From JABDKJ01 sp964609215 (GTDB taxonomy: Bacteria > Bacteroidota > Bacteroidia > Flavobacteriales_D > JABDKJ01), in contig CAZSQZ010000008.1 of the NCBI GenBank assembly GCA_964609215.1, positions 108,508 through 172,507 of the forward strand: 64,000 nt of DNA, read 5' to 3'. A model generated the notes under the pieces. That model did no database searches. It saw only the letters and a list, made by a program, of their open reading frames with translations, and had not been told where the DNA came from. The first letter of the stretch is position 1. Each line of letters opens with the position of its first letter. Shown piece after piece: positions 27,899-37,106 of the stretch. A program made the translations under genes and the position numbers.

Positions 27899-28780
27899 AT
27901 GCTAGTTTTGGCTCTATCCATCTTATTCTCCTCACTAATTTATGTTGTATTTAAATACTTAGATATTTACAAAGCCAGAACTTTTGAAGCAATTGTATTC
28001 AACTATATAACCGCAACACTATTCGGCTTTATTTTCTTCTTCTTCGATAATCCCAATATAGACTATGGAAATGTTCTTTCTTTGGATAAAGATTGGTTAT
28101 GGATTGCTTCCATAGAAGGATTACTATTTATTTCCATATTCTTTTGCATGGCTTTAACGGCCCAAAAATTATCTGTAACTGCCTCATCAGTAGCTTCAAA
28201 AATGAGCATGGTTATTCCTATCGGAATCTTTATTTTCCTGAATGATGATGACAATCCCACTGCTCTAAAGATTTTTGGAATTATCTTGGCTTGCTTGGCA
28301 GTTTTTTTGACAACAACCAGAAAGGATTCTAAATGGGACAATCGATTTTGGTATTTACCAGTAATTCTATTTTTAGGCTCGGGCACAATAGATTTTTTTA
28401 TTGGGTACGCTGAACAAGAGTATCTTCATACCAATATTGATCAACAATTATTTATTCCATCCATCTTTGCTATAACTGGAACAATAGGTTTAAGTATACT
28501 TATATACCAATATGCGAGCAGGAAATATTCTTTTAATTATAGAAGCTTGATAGGCGGCACCATTCTTGGGACCGTCAACTATGGTTCTCTTTACTTTTTG
28601 ATAAAGGCCTTAGAATCTCCAGATCTGGTAAAGTCTTCTGTTTTCTCAATTAATAATATGGGAATAATCGCGACTTCCGCAATTTTGGCTATTATCCTAT
28701 TTCTCGAAAAATTGTCACTTACCAATATCATTGGGCTTGTAATCGGTATCATTTCAATAAGTATTATTCTTGTCAATTAA
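27899..28780 (+). CDS. EamA/DMT-family transporter
   Basis: A 293-residue integral membrane protein with about ten hydrophobic helices arranged as two halves, the layout of drug/metabolite transporters. The second half includes GTILGTVNYGSLYFLIKAL and the terminal NIIGLVIGIISISIIL helix. The substrate is unknown. Its 3' end overlaps the yigZ gene by 11 bases, suggesting coupled expression. Confidence 0.85.
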   Translation: MLVLALSILFSSLIYVVFKYLDIYKARTFEAIVFNYITATLFGFIFFFFDNPNIDYGNVLSLDKDWLWIASIEGLLFISIFFCMALTAQKLSVTASSVASKMSMVIPIGIFIFLNDDDNPTALKIFGIILACLAVFLTTTRKDSKWDNRFWYLPVILFLGSGTIDFFIGYAEQEYLHTNIDQQLFIPSIFAITGTIGLSILIYQYASRKYSFNYRSLIGGTILGTVNYGSLYFLIKALESPDLVKSSVFSINNMGIIATSAILAIILFLEKLSLTNIIGLVIGIISISIILVN

Positions 28781-29378
28781 GGACACATATAAAACAATAA
28801 AGAGTGATTCTGAATCTCTTTATAAGGAAAAAGGCAGCAAATTTTTTGCGCATTGTTTTCATGTGAATAATCAAGAGGAAATTAAGGATTCCTTAAACTT
28901 ACTTAGAGAAAAATATCACGATGCCCGACATCATTGTTATGCTTGGAGGCTTGGACCAAAAGGTGAACCATTTAGAGCTAACGATGATGGTGAACCTTCT
29001 AATTCTGCAGGTAAACCCATATTAGGTCAACTTACTAAATATGAACTCACTAATTGCCTTATTGTAGTGGTAAGATACTTTGGAGGAACTAAATTAGGTG
29101 TTGGCGGTTTGATATCAGCTTATAAAACATCTGCGGAGGGAGCTATTCTAAATGGTGTGATTATAGAGAATTTTATCACTGAAGATATTTCAATCACCTT
29201 TAGCTATAAGATGATGAATGAGGTAATGAACTTGGTAAAGAGAAAAAACCTCAATGTTATCAAAAGAGATTTTCAAACGCTTTGTGAAATAGTTATCCGA
29301 GTTCGTTTGAGTAATAGTAATGAAATTAAAGGAATTCTTGAAAATACTTTTGGTATAGAATGGCAATTGGTTAGTTAA
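28770..29378 (+). CDS. yigZ: YigZ/IMPACT family protein
   Basis: A 202-residue protein with the UPF0029 signature: KGSKFFAHCF, YHDARHHCYAWRLG, NDDGEPSNSAGKPIL and VVRYFGGTKLGVGGL. The C-terminal half is the DUF1949-like ferredoxin fold. Relatives include eukaryotic IMPACT, a translation regulator; the bacterial role is not settled. The start is TTG at 28770, within the upstream gene's end; no in-frame ATG precedes the conserved motifs. It converges with the thioesterase gene, stops overlapping by 8 bases. Confidence 0.92.
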   Translation: MSIKDTYKTIKSDSESLYKEKGSKFFAHCFHVNNQEEIKDSLNLLREKYHDARHHCYAWRLGPKGEPFRANDDGEPSNSAGKPILGQLTKYELTNCLIVVVRYFGGTKLGVGGLISAYKTSAEGAILNGVIIENFITEDISITFSYKMMNEVMNLVKRKNLNVIKRDFQTLCEIVIRVRLSNSNEIKGILENTFGIEWQLVS

Positions 29379-29763
29379 ATTTTTCCAATAACTCTTTAGG
29401 CGGTTCTACGGGCTTTAATGTGTCTTTTGAAATAAAAACCAAGGTGGTTTTGGCAGCGTTAATTTGAACCTGCTTTTCATTGAATGTTTCATATTCAAAA
29501 TAAATTCTCATTCCTTTTATCTCGGCCTTGGTCTTTATGGTTAGCTCTTCATCGTAATGAGCAGGTTTAAAGTATTTAATAGAATATTCCAATACGGGCA
29601 TTGCTATTCCCTGCTCTTCCATTTTGCTATAAGACAATCCAATTTGCCTAATGGCCTCTACACGCGCTACTTCAAAATAGATTGCATAATTTCCATAATA
29701 GCAAAAACCCATTTGATCCGTCTCTGCATATCTCACTCGCACCTTCGTTTCTGATGTTAACAT
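29371..29763 (-). CDS. YbgC/FadM-type acyl-CoA thioesterase
   Basis: A 130-residue hotdog-fold protein of the 4-hydroxybenzoyl-CoA thioesterase class. It has the VRYAETDQMGFCYYGNY signature with catalytic Asp near residue 16, followed by the ARVEAIRQIG helix and YFKPAHYDEEL strand. It hydrolyses acyl-CoA thioesters in the cytoplasm. It lies divergent from the 5'-nucleotidase pair. A thioesterase close to dnaA is, as I recall, common in flavobacteria. Confidence 0.92.
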   Translation of the reverse strand: MLTSETKVRVRYAETDQMGFCYYGNYAIYFEVARVEAIRQIGLSYSKMEEQGIAMPVLEYSIKYFKPAHYDEELTIKTKAEIKGMRIYFEYETFNEKQVQINAAKTTLVFISKDTLKPVEPPKELLEKFN

Positions 29764-29813
29764 CTATTTAGTATTTATAGAATTTAATTTTCGAAATTTA
29801 TACTGTGAATGTG

Positions 29814-30569
29814 ATGAAAAAAAATCTATTGCTGGTTTCAGGTCTGATCTTTTTTTCAGCTTGTTCTTATGAATACGTTGTTGTAAAAACGAAAGCTGAG
29901 CCAATAGAAGTCAATACAGATAATAATGCCAATTCTTCTTCAGAGGAAATTATAGCTCCATTTAGAAGAGAACTAGGCAATAGCATGAATACCGTATTGT
30001 GTCAAAGCGAAATGGCTATGACCAAGAGGAGACCCGAAAGTGAATTAGGTAATTTGGTGGCTGATCTTTGTCTGGAAATAGGAAATGAATTATGCCAAAA
30101 AAATAGCATTGAGACGATAGATTTTTGCTTAATGAATACTGGTGGACTCAGAGCAAGTTTACCAAGTGGAGAGATAACAACAGGTAATGTATTTGAGTTG
30201 ATGCCATTTGAAAACGAGTTGGTAGTTGTCACATTAGCTCCTGAAGGAATTCTTGAATTGATCAATTATCTGAAAATAAGTGGAGGAGAACCTATTTCTG
30301 GCATTAGAATCTTACACAACAAAGACAATTTTGAAGCAAGTGTAAACGGTGAAAGTATAGATACGGAAAAAAAGTATAGGGTATTAACTACTGACTATCT
30401 CGCAAATGGAGGTGATAAGATGACCTTTTTTCAGGAAGGCAATAGAGCATCGATAGAAATTCTTGGAATGAAAATGAGAGATGCTATTCACTTATATTTT
30501 CAAAGACAGGGAGAAACCAATAAGTCAATAAAAGGAGCTTTAGATGGAAGATTGCAAATTAAAGAATAG
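29814..30569 (+). CDS. 5'-nucleotidase C-terminal domain lipoprotein
   Basis: A 251-residue protein. ATG 29814 (not GTG 29805) gives a lipoprotein signal peptide with lipobox FSAC (Cys17). The mature part is the substrate-binding C-terminal domain of the UshA/5'-nucleotidase family: SELGNLVADL, LMNTGGLRASLPSGEIT, VFELMPFENELVVVTL, YRVLTTDYLANGGD. The metal-binding catalytic domain is missing and is encoded by the next gene, which overlaps by 26 bases. The two products probably assemble into one split enzyme in the periplasm. Confidence 0.92.
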   Translation: MKKNLLLVSGLIFFSACSYEYVVVKTKAEPIEVNTDNNANSSSEEIIAPFRRELGNSMNTVLCQSEMAMTKRRPESELGNLVADLCLEIGNELCQKNSIETIDFCLMNTGGLRASLPSGEITTGNVFELMPFENELVVVTLAPEGILELINYLKISGGEPISGIRILHNKDNFEASVNGESIDTEKKYRVLTTDYLANGGDKMTFFQEGNRASIEILGMKMRDAIHLYFQRQGETNKSIKGALDGRLQIKE

Positions 30570-31485
30570 AAGAGATTTTCTTAAAACCAGTGCTTACGGA
30601 ACTATTGGCATTATCGGATTAAGTAGTTTTTCACCATTAGAAATGCCCAAAAATGATAGGATTGATTTAAGTATTTTACACACCAACGATTTGCATAGCC
30701 ACATCGATCCTTTTGACAATAATCATTCAAGGTATCCCGGTAAAGGAGGATTGGCTAGAATAGCTGCTATGGTCAAAAAAATAAGAGCTGAAAGTCAAAA
30801 CGTTTTGCTTTTTGATGCGGGGGATATTTTTCAGGGCACTCCATATTTCAATTTCTTTAAAGGGGAAATTGAATTTAAAATGATGACAGAAATTGGGTAC
30901 GATGCTGCCACAATGGGGAACCATGATTTTGATAATTCAATTGAAGGATTTTCCAATATGTTGCCTCATGCAAATTTCCCCTTTCTATGTTCCAACTACG
31001 ACTTTTCTGAAACCATTCTTAGTGGCAAAACTCTTCCTTACCAAATATTCACCAAAGAGGAATTAAAGATCGGTGTCTTCGGTTTAGGAATAGAGTTAGA
31101 TGGTCTAGTGAGCAAGAAGATGTATAAAGAAACACAGTACCTTGAACCCATATTTCAAGCCAACAAGTATGCGCATATTTTAAGGAATGAATTGGATTGT
31201 GATCTCGTGATTTGCCTATCTCACTTAGGGTTTGAGTATAAGAGCCAAAAAATTTCCGATAAGACTCTAGCACAACAAACAGAAAATATTGATGTTATTA
31301 TTGGAGGTCACACACATACTTTTTTATCTGAACCTTTTGAACAAAAAAATATCAACAATGAGCTTGTTTTGATCCATCAAGTTGGTTGGGCAGGTATTAA
31401 TTTAGGAAGAATTGACATCACCTTCGAAAAAATGAAAAAAAATAAATCAGCCCGAAAAAAAAGTTATCGCGCACGAAATCAATAG
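30544..31485 (+). CDS. 5'-nucleotidase catalytic (metallophosphatase) domain, Tat-exported
   Basis: A 313-residue calcineurin-like phosphoesterase: metal motifs ILHTNDLHSHIDP, DAGDIFQGTP, MGNHDFDN, a LSHLGF motif and GGHTHTFL. The N-terminus has NRRDFLKTS followed by a hydrophobic stretch, a Tat-type signal with the RR pair. It contains only the catalytic half of UshA-type enzymes; the substrate-binding half is the preceding lipoprotein. Predicted function: periplasmic hydrolysis of nucleotides or UDP-sugars for phosphate and nucleoside scavenging. A basic tail (KKNKSARKKSYRARN) ends it. Confidence 0.92.
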   Translation: MEDCKLKNRRDFLKTSAYGTIGIIGLSSFSPLEMPKNDRIDLSILHTNDLHSHIDPFDNNHSRYPGKGGLARIAAMVKKIRAESQNVLLFDAGDIFQGTPYFNFFKGEIEFKMMTEIGYDAATMGNHDFDNSIEGFSNMLPHANFPFLCSNYDFSETILSGKTLPYQIFTKEELKIGVFGLGIELDGLVSKKMYKETQYLEPIFQANKYAHILRNELDCDLVICLSHLGFEYKSQKISDKTLAQQTENIDVIIGGHTHTFLSEPFEQKNINNELVLIHQVGWAGINLGRIDITFEKMKKNKSARKKSYRARNQ

Positions 31486-31676
31486 AATAGAATTGACTAG
31501 ATGAAGTTATTCTTTGAACAAAAAAAACAGAGAGAAAAACTTTTTAAATAAACAATATAGATGATACTTTTTTTTTAACTTTTAATTCTAAATATTTGTC
31601 CGCTCATTAAAAGGGTAGCCTATTGCTTTTTTGATGGTTCATTTTAGAATTGTTATAACTAAATTTTACTTAAGCT

Positions 31677-33104
31677 ATGAATAAGAACCATGATTCTGTT
31701 TGGGAAAACTGTCTTAAAATAATTAAGGATAATGTTACTCCTCAGGGATATAAAACGTGGTTCGAGCCTATAAAGCCCATCAAGCTTCAAGACAATGTCT
31801 TAACGATTCAAGTACCCTCTCAATTTTTCTATGAGTGGTTAGAAGAACATTATATTGACCTATTAAAGAAGACCATTAGAAAGGAATTAGGAACTGAAGG
31901 TATGTTGGAGTACAACATCATTATGGAAAGCCATCAGAATCCTAACCCTTATACTGTAAAAATTCCTACGGCAAATCTTGATGCAGTTAAAAACCCAAGG
32001 CAATCTGCCCCATTGGAGAATACAGCAAAGACTATCAAGAATCCGTTCATCATTCCTGGTCTTAAGAAATTAAATGTAGAATCTAACTTAAACGCTAAAT
32101 ACACTTTCGGAAACTTTATAGAGGGAGATTGTAATCGTCTAGCACGTTCAGCTGGTTTTGCTGTTGCTGAAAAACCAGGAGGAACTGCTTTTAACCCGCT
32201 CCTTATATATGGAGGAGTTGGTTTAGGTAAAACGCATCTCGCACACTCAATTGGGATCGAAATCAAAAATAAATTTCCCAATAAAACTGTTCTGTATGTT
32301 TCTTCGGAAAAATTTACAGTTCAATTTGTTGATTCCATAAAGAACAACAGTCAGAATGATTTTATTCACTTCTACCAAATGTTAGATGTGTTAATTATTG
32401 ATGACGTTCAATTCTTTTCTGGCAAGGAAAAAACACAAGATGCATTCTTTACCGTGTTCAATCACCTGCATCAAACTGGCAAACAACTGATTATGACATC
32501 AGACAAACCACCAGTGGAAATGCAAGGAATAGAGCAAAGACTTTTGTCTAGATTTAAATGGGGGCTTTCCGCGGACTTACAAACTCCAGGGCTCGAAACC
32601 AGAATTGCTATCCTTGAGAAAAAGATGTACGCAGATGGCATTGAATTGCCGAAAGATGTAGTTGAATATCTTGCTTACAGCATCTCTAATAATATTAGAG
32701 AACTAGAAGGTGCGTTAATCTCATTGATTGCTCAGGCATCTCTGAACAAACGTGCGGTTACTTTAGACCTTGCCAAACAAATGATTGACAAGTTTGTCAA
32801 GAATACGGCTCGTGAAGTTTCTATTGATTACATTCAAAAAGTGGTGTGTGATTATTTCGACCTACCAATAGAATTATTAAAGTCAAGAACTCGAAAAAGA
32901 GAAGTTGTTCAGGCAAGACAAATTGCAATGTACTTTGCTAAGAAAATGACAAAGAGCAGCTTGGCAAATATTGGTATGCATTGCGGTGGAAAAGACCATG
33001 CAACAGTACTTCACGCGTGTAGAACGGTGAATAACCTCAATGAAACAGACAAGAATTTCAAGAAATACCTAGAAGATCTGGAAAAGAAATTAAGTATTTC
33101 ATAA
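31677..33104 (+). CDS. dnaA: Chromosomal replication initiator protein DnaA
   Basis: A 475-residue AAA+ initiator. Domain I is at about 1-80; an unusually plain linker follows; the AAA+ core has Walker A GGVGLGKT (179-186), Walker B LIIDD (239-243) and the sensor region. The C-terminal helix-turn-helix ends with the DnaA signature CGGKDHATVLHACR. ATG 31677 is the natural start. The 190 bases upstream are AT-rich but hold no recognisable TTWTNCACA DnaA boxes. A strong terminator follows. Confidence 0.98.
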   Translation: MNKNHDSVWENCLKIIKDNVTPQGYKTWFEPIKPIKLQDNVLTIQVPSQFFYEWLEEHYIDLLKKTIRKELGTEGMLEYNIIMESHQNPNPYTVKIPTANLDAVKNPRQSAPLENTAKTIKNPFIIPGLKKLNVESNLNAKYTFGNFIEGDCNRLARSAGFAVAEKPGGTAFNPLLIYGGVGLGKTHLAHSIGIEIKNKFPNKTVLYVSSEKFTVQFVDSIKNNSQNDFIHFYQMLDVLIIDDVQFFSGKEKTQDAFFTVFNHLHQTGKQLIMTSDKPPVEMQGIEQRLLSRFKWGLSADLQTPGLETRIAILEKKMYADGIELPKDVVEYLAYSISNNIRELEGALISLIAQASLNKRAVTLDLAKQMIDKFVKNTAREVSIDYIQKVVCDYFDLPIELLKSRTRKREVVQARQIAMYFAKKMTKSSLANIGMHCGGKDHATVLHACRTVNNLNETDKNFKKYLEDLEKKLSIS

Positions 33105-33126
33105 ATCAAAATTTTTAAACTGGTAC

Positions 33127-33159
33127 AATCCCAAGTCACAAAATGGCTTGGGATTTTTT
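33127..33159 (+). terminator. Intrinsic terminator after dnaA
   Basis: Perfect 9-base inverted repeat AATCCCAAG (33127-33135) and CTTGGGATT (33147-33155), 11-base loop, followed by TTTT. It lies 22 bases after the dnaA stop and just before the phosphatase ATG. Confidence 0.85.
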
Positions 33160-33175
33160 GTTTTATTATTGTCCT

Positions 33176-33631
33176 ATGAAAATCTTAATGGTTTGTTTGG
33201 GTAATATATGCAGATCTCCTTTGGCAGAAGGAATTCTGAGAAAAAAAGCAGAAGAAAGAAATTTAGAAATAGAGGTAGATTCTTGCGGTACTTCCGGGTA
33301 TCATGACGGTGAAGCTCCTGATCCCAGATCTGTCCAAAATGCAAAAGAAAATGGATTAGATATTTCCAACCTAATCTCTAGAAAATTTATTCATAAAGAC
33401 TTTCAAAAGTTTACCCACATTTTTGTTATGGACAGTAGTAATTACAAAAATGTTGAACTGGTTTCCAAACATCAAGAAGAAATGGATAAGGTAGATTTCA
33501 TTCTAAATATGACCTATCCAGGTGAAAATAGATCTGTACCTGATCCATATTTTGGTGGAGAGTCTGGATTCCAAAATGTATATGATCTCTTAGATGAAGC
33601 TTGTGAAAATTTGATTAAGAAACTATCATGA
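33176..33631 (+). CDS. Low-molecular-weight protein tyrosine phosphatase
   Basis: A 151-residue phosphatase whose P-loop CLGNICRS (Cys7 to Arg13, CX5R) lies at the N-terminus. The general-acid Asp is in VPDPYFGG and the GTSGYHDGEAPDPRS segment is typical. The ATG at 33176 is chosen over the frame opening at 33143 because the P-loop must lie near the N-terminus and because that extension covers the dnaA terminator. The stop overlaps the next ATG as ATGA. Confidence 0.95.
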   Translation: MKILMVCLGNICRSPLAEGILRKKAEERNLEIEVDSCGTSGYHDGEAPDPRSVQNAKENGLDISNLISRKFIHKDFQKFTHIFVMDSSNYKNVELVSKHQEEMDKVDFILNMTYPGENRSVPDPYFGGESGFQNVYDLLDEACENLIKKLS

Positions 33632-34332
33632 CCGGAATACTCTATATGCTACCCTCTTCTCTCTCAGAGAATGTACGACCTGAATTATTTAACCCATACA
33701 CCAAAGACATTATTGAAAGTACTGAAATCTTCATAGTAGAAAAAACGAAGACAGCAAGGCGTTTCATGAAGGCCATCTTTAAAGAAAAAGATATAGATAA
33801 TTGCATATTTCATGAGCTGAATAAACATACAGAGGAATATGAGCTTGAAACATTTCTAGCAGGTGCAATGCAAGGAAAAAACATTGCCTTATTATCTGAA
33901 GCAGGTTGCCCTGGCATAGCAGATCCTGGAGCTAAAATTGTACGTATAGCACACCAAAAGAATATTAGGATTGTACCCGTTCCCGGTCCTTCTTCTATCT
34001 ATATGGCTTTAATGGCAAGTGGTTTTAATGGACAACATTTTGAGTTTCACGGATATTTGGATAAGGATCAAAGCAAAAGAAAAAAACAAATACAACACTT
34101 AGAATCAACCGCTCAAAGAATGTCTTCTTCGCAAATATTTATGGAGACCCCATTCCGAAACAAACATCTATTCGAGGACTTGATAAATGTTTGCAATAAA
34201 AACTCTTTACTATGCATTGCAAGAAATATAAGTGAGCCAGAAGAGTATATTCAAACGAAAACAATTGGAGATTGGGAGAAAACCAAAATAGATTTAAATA
34301 AAAGACCTTGTATTTTTATTCTTGGCTCTTAG
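33628..34332 (+). CDS. Tetrapyrrole-methylase-fold SAM methyltransferase, RsmI-like
   Basis: A 234-residue methyltransferase. ALLSEAGCPGIADPGAKIV and VPVPGPSSIYMALMASG are the RsmI signatures for 2'-O-methylation of 16S rRNA C1402. It is about 50 residues shorter than E. coli RsmI, a short form I recall from Bacteroidota placed after dnaA and the phosphatase. The N-terminal strand differs from classic RsmI, so the substrate is less certain. Its 3' end overlaps the FKBP gene on the other strand by 17 bases. Confidence 0.87.
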   Translation: MTGILYMLPSSLSENVRPELFNPYTKDIIESTEIFIVEKTKTARRFMKAIFKEKDIDNCIFHELNKHTEEYELETFLAGAMQGKNIALLSEAGCPGIADPGAKIVRIAHQKNIRIVPVPGPSSIYMALMASGFNGQHFEFHGYLDKDQSKRKKQIQHLESTAQRMSSSQIFMETPFRNKHLFEDLINVCNKNSLLCIARNISEPEEYIQTKTIGDWEKTKIDLNKRPCIFILGS

Positions 34333-35125
34333 GTTTTGGAAGAACGCATTCCACCTCCATAATCAATGGAGAAAAAGGAGGCACAATACCAGCTCCAGAA
34401 CCCTTGGCACCATAGGCCAAATCGGAAGGAACCAATACCTTTATTCTATCCCCATAGGAACACAAAGAAATGGCCTTAGCGGTGCCCGGTAATACTTGTC
34501 CACTTTGCCCAACTGTAAATTCCATTGGGCCTATTTCTTCGGAGGATGCAATTAGCTTCCCATTCATTAGGTAAGTTTTGTAATGAAGCACAATAGGGTC
34601 TCCATACTTCAAATTTTCAAAATTACCTCTTCTTGTTTTATCCAAAATAAAAACACCTCGTTTATAGTTTTTGTATGTCAAGCCATGAGAAAAAATATAT
34701 TGGGCAATTTCCACCTGTTCCAACCTCTTTCTTTCCTCTAGCTTTTTAAATTTTATACCCTTTCGTTTCAACAAAGAGTCTATTTTCAATATGAATTTTT
34801 GATCATAATAATAGTACTGAGTGGGGAAATAATCATTATTCACAATTAAAGCTAGACTATCACCTACTTCAAATTTGCTTAAATTTCCCTCTAGTCTACT
34901 TTCATCATTATTGACCACAAAAATTTGACTAGCCCATTCTTGGGGAAATTTTTCATCTTCTAGAAATATGCTAGTATATACCACATCTCCCTCCTCTATT
35001 TTTACAGGAGAACCTTCAAAGGCGAGAATTTCAAATTCTATTCCAGGGCATAAATAAGTAGGGCCTTCTTTGTGACAGGCAATTCCAAGTAATAGTAAAA
35101 AGAAATAGAAACTATACCTTTTCAA
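34316..35125 (-). CDS. FKBP-type peptidyl-prolyl isomerase lipoprotein
   Basis: A 269-residue lipoprotein (lipobox GIAC, Cys17). Residues 18-150 form an N-terminal strand/helix domain with a K-rich KRKGIKFKKLEERKRLEQ segment. Residues about 165-265 are an FKBP domain (GDPIVLHYKTYLMNGKLI, LPGTAKAISLCSYGDRIKVLVPSDLAYG, IVPPFSPLIMEVE). A related lipoprotein PPIase, GldI, is needed for gliding in Flavobacterium; equivalence is not shown. The start is TTG 35125, overlapping the upstream gene by 14 bases and giving a complete signal peptide. Confidence 0.88.
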   Translation of the reverse strand: MKRYSFYFFLLLLGIACHKEGPTYLCPGIEFEILAFEGSPVKIEEGDVVYTSIFLEDEKFPQEWASQIFVVNNDESRLEGNLSKFEVGDSLALIVNNDYFPTQYYYYDQKFILKIDSLLKRKGIKFKKLEERKRLEQVEIAQYIFSHGLTYKNYKRGVFILDKTRRGNFENLKYGDPIVLHYKTYLMNGKLIASSEEIGPMEFTVGQSGQVLPGTAKAISLCSYGDRIKVLVPSDLAYGAKGSGAGIVPPFSPLIMEVECVLPKPKSQE

Positions 35126-35483
35126 AGCGCTTTAAGTTATTTTGATTGGAGCAATTCAGTTGATAGAAATAAGCACCTTTTTCCATTTCAGAGGTATCAA
35201 AAGTTATTTGATGTTTCCCCCTTTCCTTTTTTTCAGAAACTAAAGAAAATACCAAGTTCTCTTCAGCATCCAAAATATTCAAATTCACCTTGTCTGCATA
35301 AGGTAATTCATAAATTATGGTCATTTCATCCTTTATTTTTCTAGTCTCTTGCCCATGCAAAAATGGATATTCCCCTACTCTCGCTCTATACTTCCAGGTT
35401 CTTATGATAAAGGAATACAGAGAAATGATAAAAATAATGACCGCAGATATTAATAATGGTATTTTTAATTGCTCCCAATTCAT
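35112..35483 (-). CDS. Membrane-anchored protein with sorting-domain/FlgD-like fold
   Basis: A 123-residue protein: an N-terminal transmembrane helix (about 8-28), a basic linker (RTWKYRARVG), then residues 50-123 that resemble a T9SS type A tail or FlgD-like Ig domain: TIIYELPYADKVNLNILD, GKHQITFDTSEMEKGAYFYQL. There is no passenger and no cleavable signal peptide. It overlaps and precedes the FKBP lipoprotein, so the two are probably coupled. No function is assigned; the resemblance is by pattern only. Confidence 0.65.
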   Translation of the reverse strand: MNWEQLKIPLLISAVIIFIISLYSFIIRTWKYRARVGEYPFLHGQETRKIKDEMTIIYELPYADKVNLNILDAEENLVFSLVSEKKERGKHQITFDTSEMEKGAYFYQLNCSNQNNLKRFEKV

Positions 35484-35539
35484 CGCTTAAAATTAACAAC
35501 TAATCTCTGTATTATTGAAATCAATAAGGCCTTTTGCAA

Positions 35540-37024
35540 ATGCGAATAACAAAGTCCGTACTTTTTCAAGCTCTCATAGTTTTTATTCTTCTGATGTTGA
35601 ACTATATAAGTCTTCCCATGTCAGGAGGAGAAAATCAATATTTGGCTTTTGCAAAGCAATTTTCAAATCCAAGCTGGATACCCGATTCCTTTTCTCTTAC
35701 TGAATTTCCGGGAACAAGATTAATCTTTCAATATCTTTTTGGCGGAATTCTAAATATTCTGGAAATGGACTTGTGCGCTCTGCTATTTAGGACATTAAAT
35801 TTCGCTTTAGTTTCCTTGCCTTTAGTTTTAATTTTTAGAAAAATAGAACTGAAATTTTTTGAAGGACTTTTTGTTCTTCAAATATTTCTTACCGGACAGA
35901 GTCTTTTAGGACAAGAATGGATAATTGGAACCTTCGAACCTAAAACCATGGCATATGTCTTTTTTCTTTGGGCATTTTTCTTTTGGTTAAAGCGCAAACA
36001 TTATTTGGTTGCAATTATGGCTGTCCTTACTTGCTACTTTCACATTATTGTTGGTGGTTGGTTCCTTATTGCATTAATGCTTATTGAGTTTTGGAACGGT
36101 GGTTGGAAAGAATACCTTAAACCTGCATTGTTATTTGCTGTCTTAATTAGCCCTTTCCTTTTCTATCTTATACCAACTCTTCTTTCCCCGGACAACGGGA
36201 CAGGCGTTCTATCTGCTAATCAGATTTATGTTTATTACAGACTTCCTCACCATTTGGGTATTGCATCTACCTGGGACTCTTTCGTTAATCGCTATTTAGA
36301 CAATGCATTGATGGTACTTGTCGCCTTTTTAATTGGAATAATATTTTTTAAGAAAAACAGGGTCAATAAAATGATAACCCAATGGTTCATTATCTGTTTT
36401 TCTATTTCTGTATTGTATATTTTCATTTCAATTATTGACGGAGTGCTACTGGAAAAATCCGCTTCATTTGGGTTAAAATTCTATCCTTTTCGGTTAAATA
36501 GTTTTGGTTATTTATTGTTCTTGTTCGCTATTATTCTCTGGGTCAAAAAACTCAATTTTTACAAGAAATACTATAAGCACTTATCGATATTACTGTTTGC
36601 ATTATCCTTTATTATCGGAGGAGTGAAGTTTAGTGAGGGAATCGCAAAAGATCAAGAAGTAAGTTCGAATTATGAGTATTGGGAAATGGTTAGAAAGGCA
36701 AGTGAATTAAGCTCGCCTAGAGACCAATTTGTTTTAAACACCAATGAGCAAACTGGTTATTTTTACGATAGCTTTTCCCGTTTATCGGGCCGAGAAAATT
36801 TTTCAATCCATAAGTTTGTTCCGGCAGAAAAAGATAAGATATATAAGTGGCATGAAAGACAATTGGCTTTAAAAAGACTAAAGTACGAAAGGATTAGCGC
36901 GAAAGAAATTTGTGAGAAATATTCTATTGACTTCATTATCAATCAGGAGGCATTAGATGAAGAAAGTTTCAGCCTTGTCTTTAATAACAAAAGCTACTTC
37001 ATCTATAAATATATCGATGATTGA
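35540..37024 (+). CDS. Large polytopic membrane protein of unknown function
   Basis: A 494-residue protein with about ten hydrophobic helices over residues 1-365 and a soluble C-terminal part of about 130 residues (SSPRDQFVLNTNEQTGYFYD, RLSGRENFSIHKFVP). The layout resembles GT-C glycosyltransferases or related lipid-carrier enzymes, which also have a large C-terminal soluble domain after the last helix, and the early SGGENQYLAFAKQF loop could be the first extracytoplasmic loop. No acidic catalytic motif could be assigned with confidence. ATG 35540 is preferred to TTG 35534. Confidence 0.7.
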   Translation: MRITKSVLFQALIVFILLMLNYISLPMSGGENQYLAFAKQFSNPSWIPDSFSLTEFPGTRLIFQYLFGGILNILEMDLCALLFRTLNFALVSLPLVLIFRKIELKFFEGLFVLQIFLTGQSLLGQEWIIGTFEPKTMAYVFFLWAFFFWLKRKHYLVAIMAVLTCYFHIIVGGWFLIALMLIEFWNGGWKEYLKPALLFAVLISPFLFYLIPTLLSPDNGTGVLSANQIYVYYRLPHHLGIASTWDSFVNRYLDNALMVLVAFLIGIIFFKKNRVNKMITQWFIICFSISVLYIFISIIDGVLLEKSASFGLKFYPFRLNSFGYLLFLFAIILWVKKLNFYKKYYKHLSILLFALSFIIGGVKFSEGIAKDQEVSSNYEYWEMVRKASELSSPRDQFVLNTNEQTGYFYDSFSRLSGRENFSIHKFVPAEKDKIYKWHERQLALKRLKYERISAKEICEKYSIDFIINQEALDEESFSLVFNNKSYFIYKYIDD

Positions 37025-37106
37025 TTACTTTAATCCAGGTAAATCAATAAAAGCAGGTATTAAATTTATTTATATTGTGCTCACGCAATCTTAATGAAAA
37101 ATAGAA

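Noticed and set aside
31486..31676. AT-rich stretch before dnaA as a replication origin
   Set aside because: dnaA is often near oriC, but no TTWTNCACA DnaA box was seen on either strand in these 190 bases.
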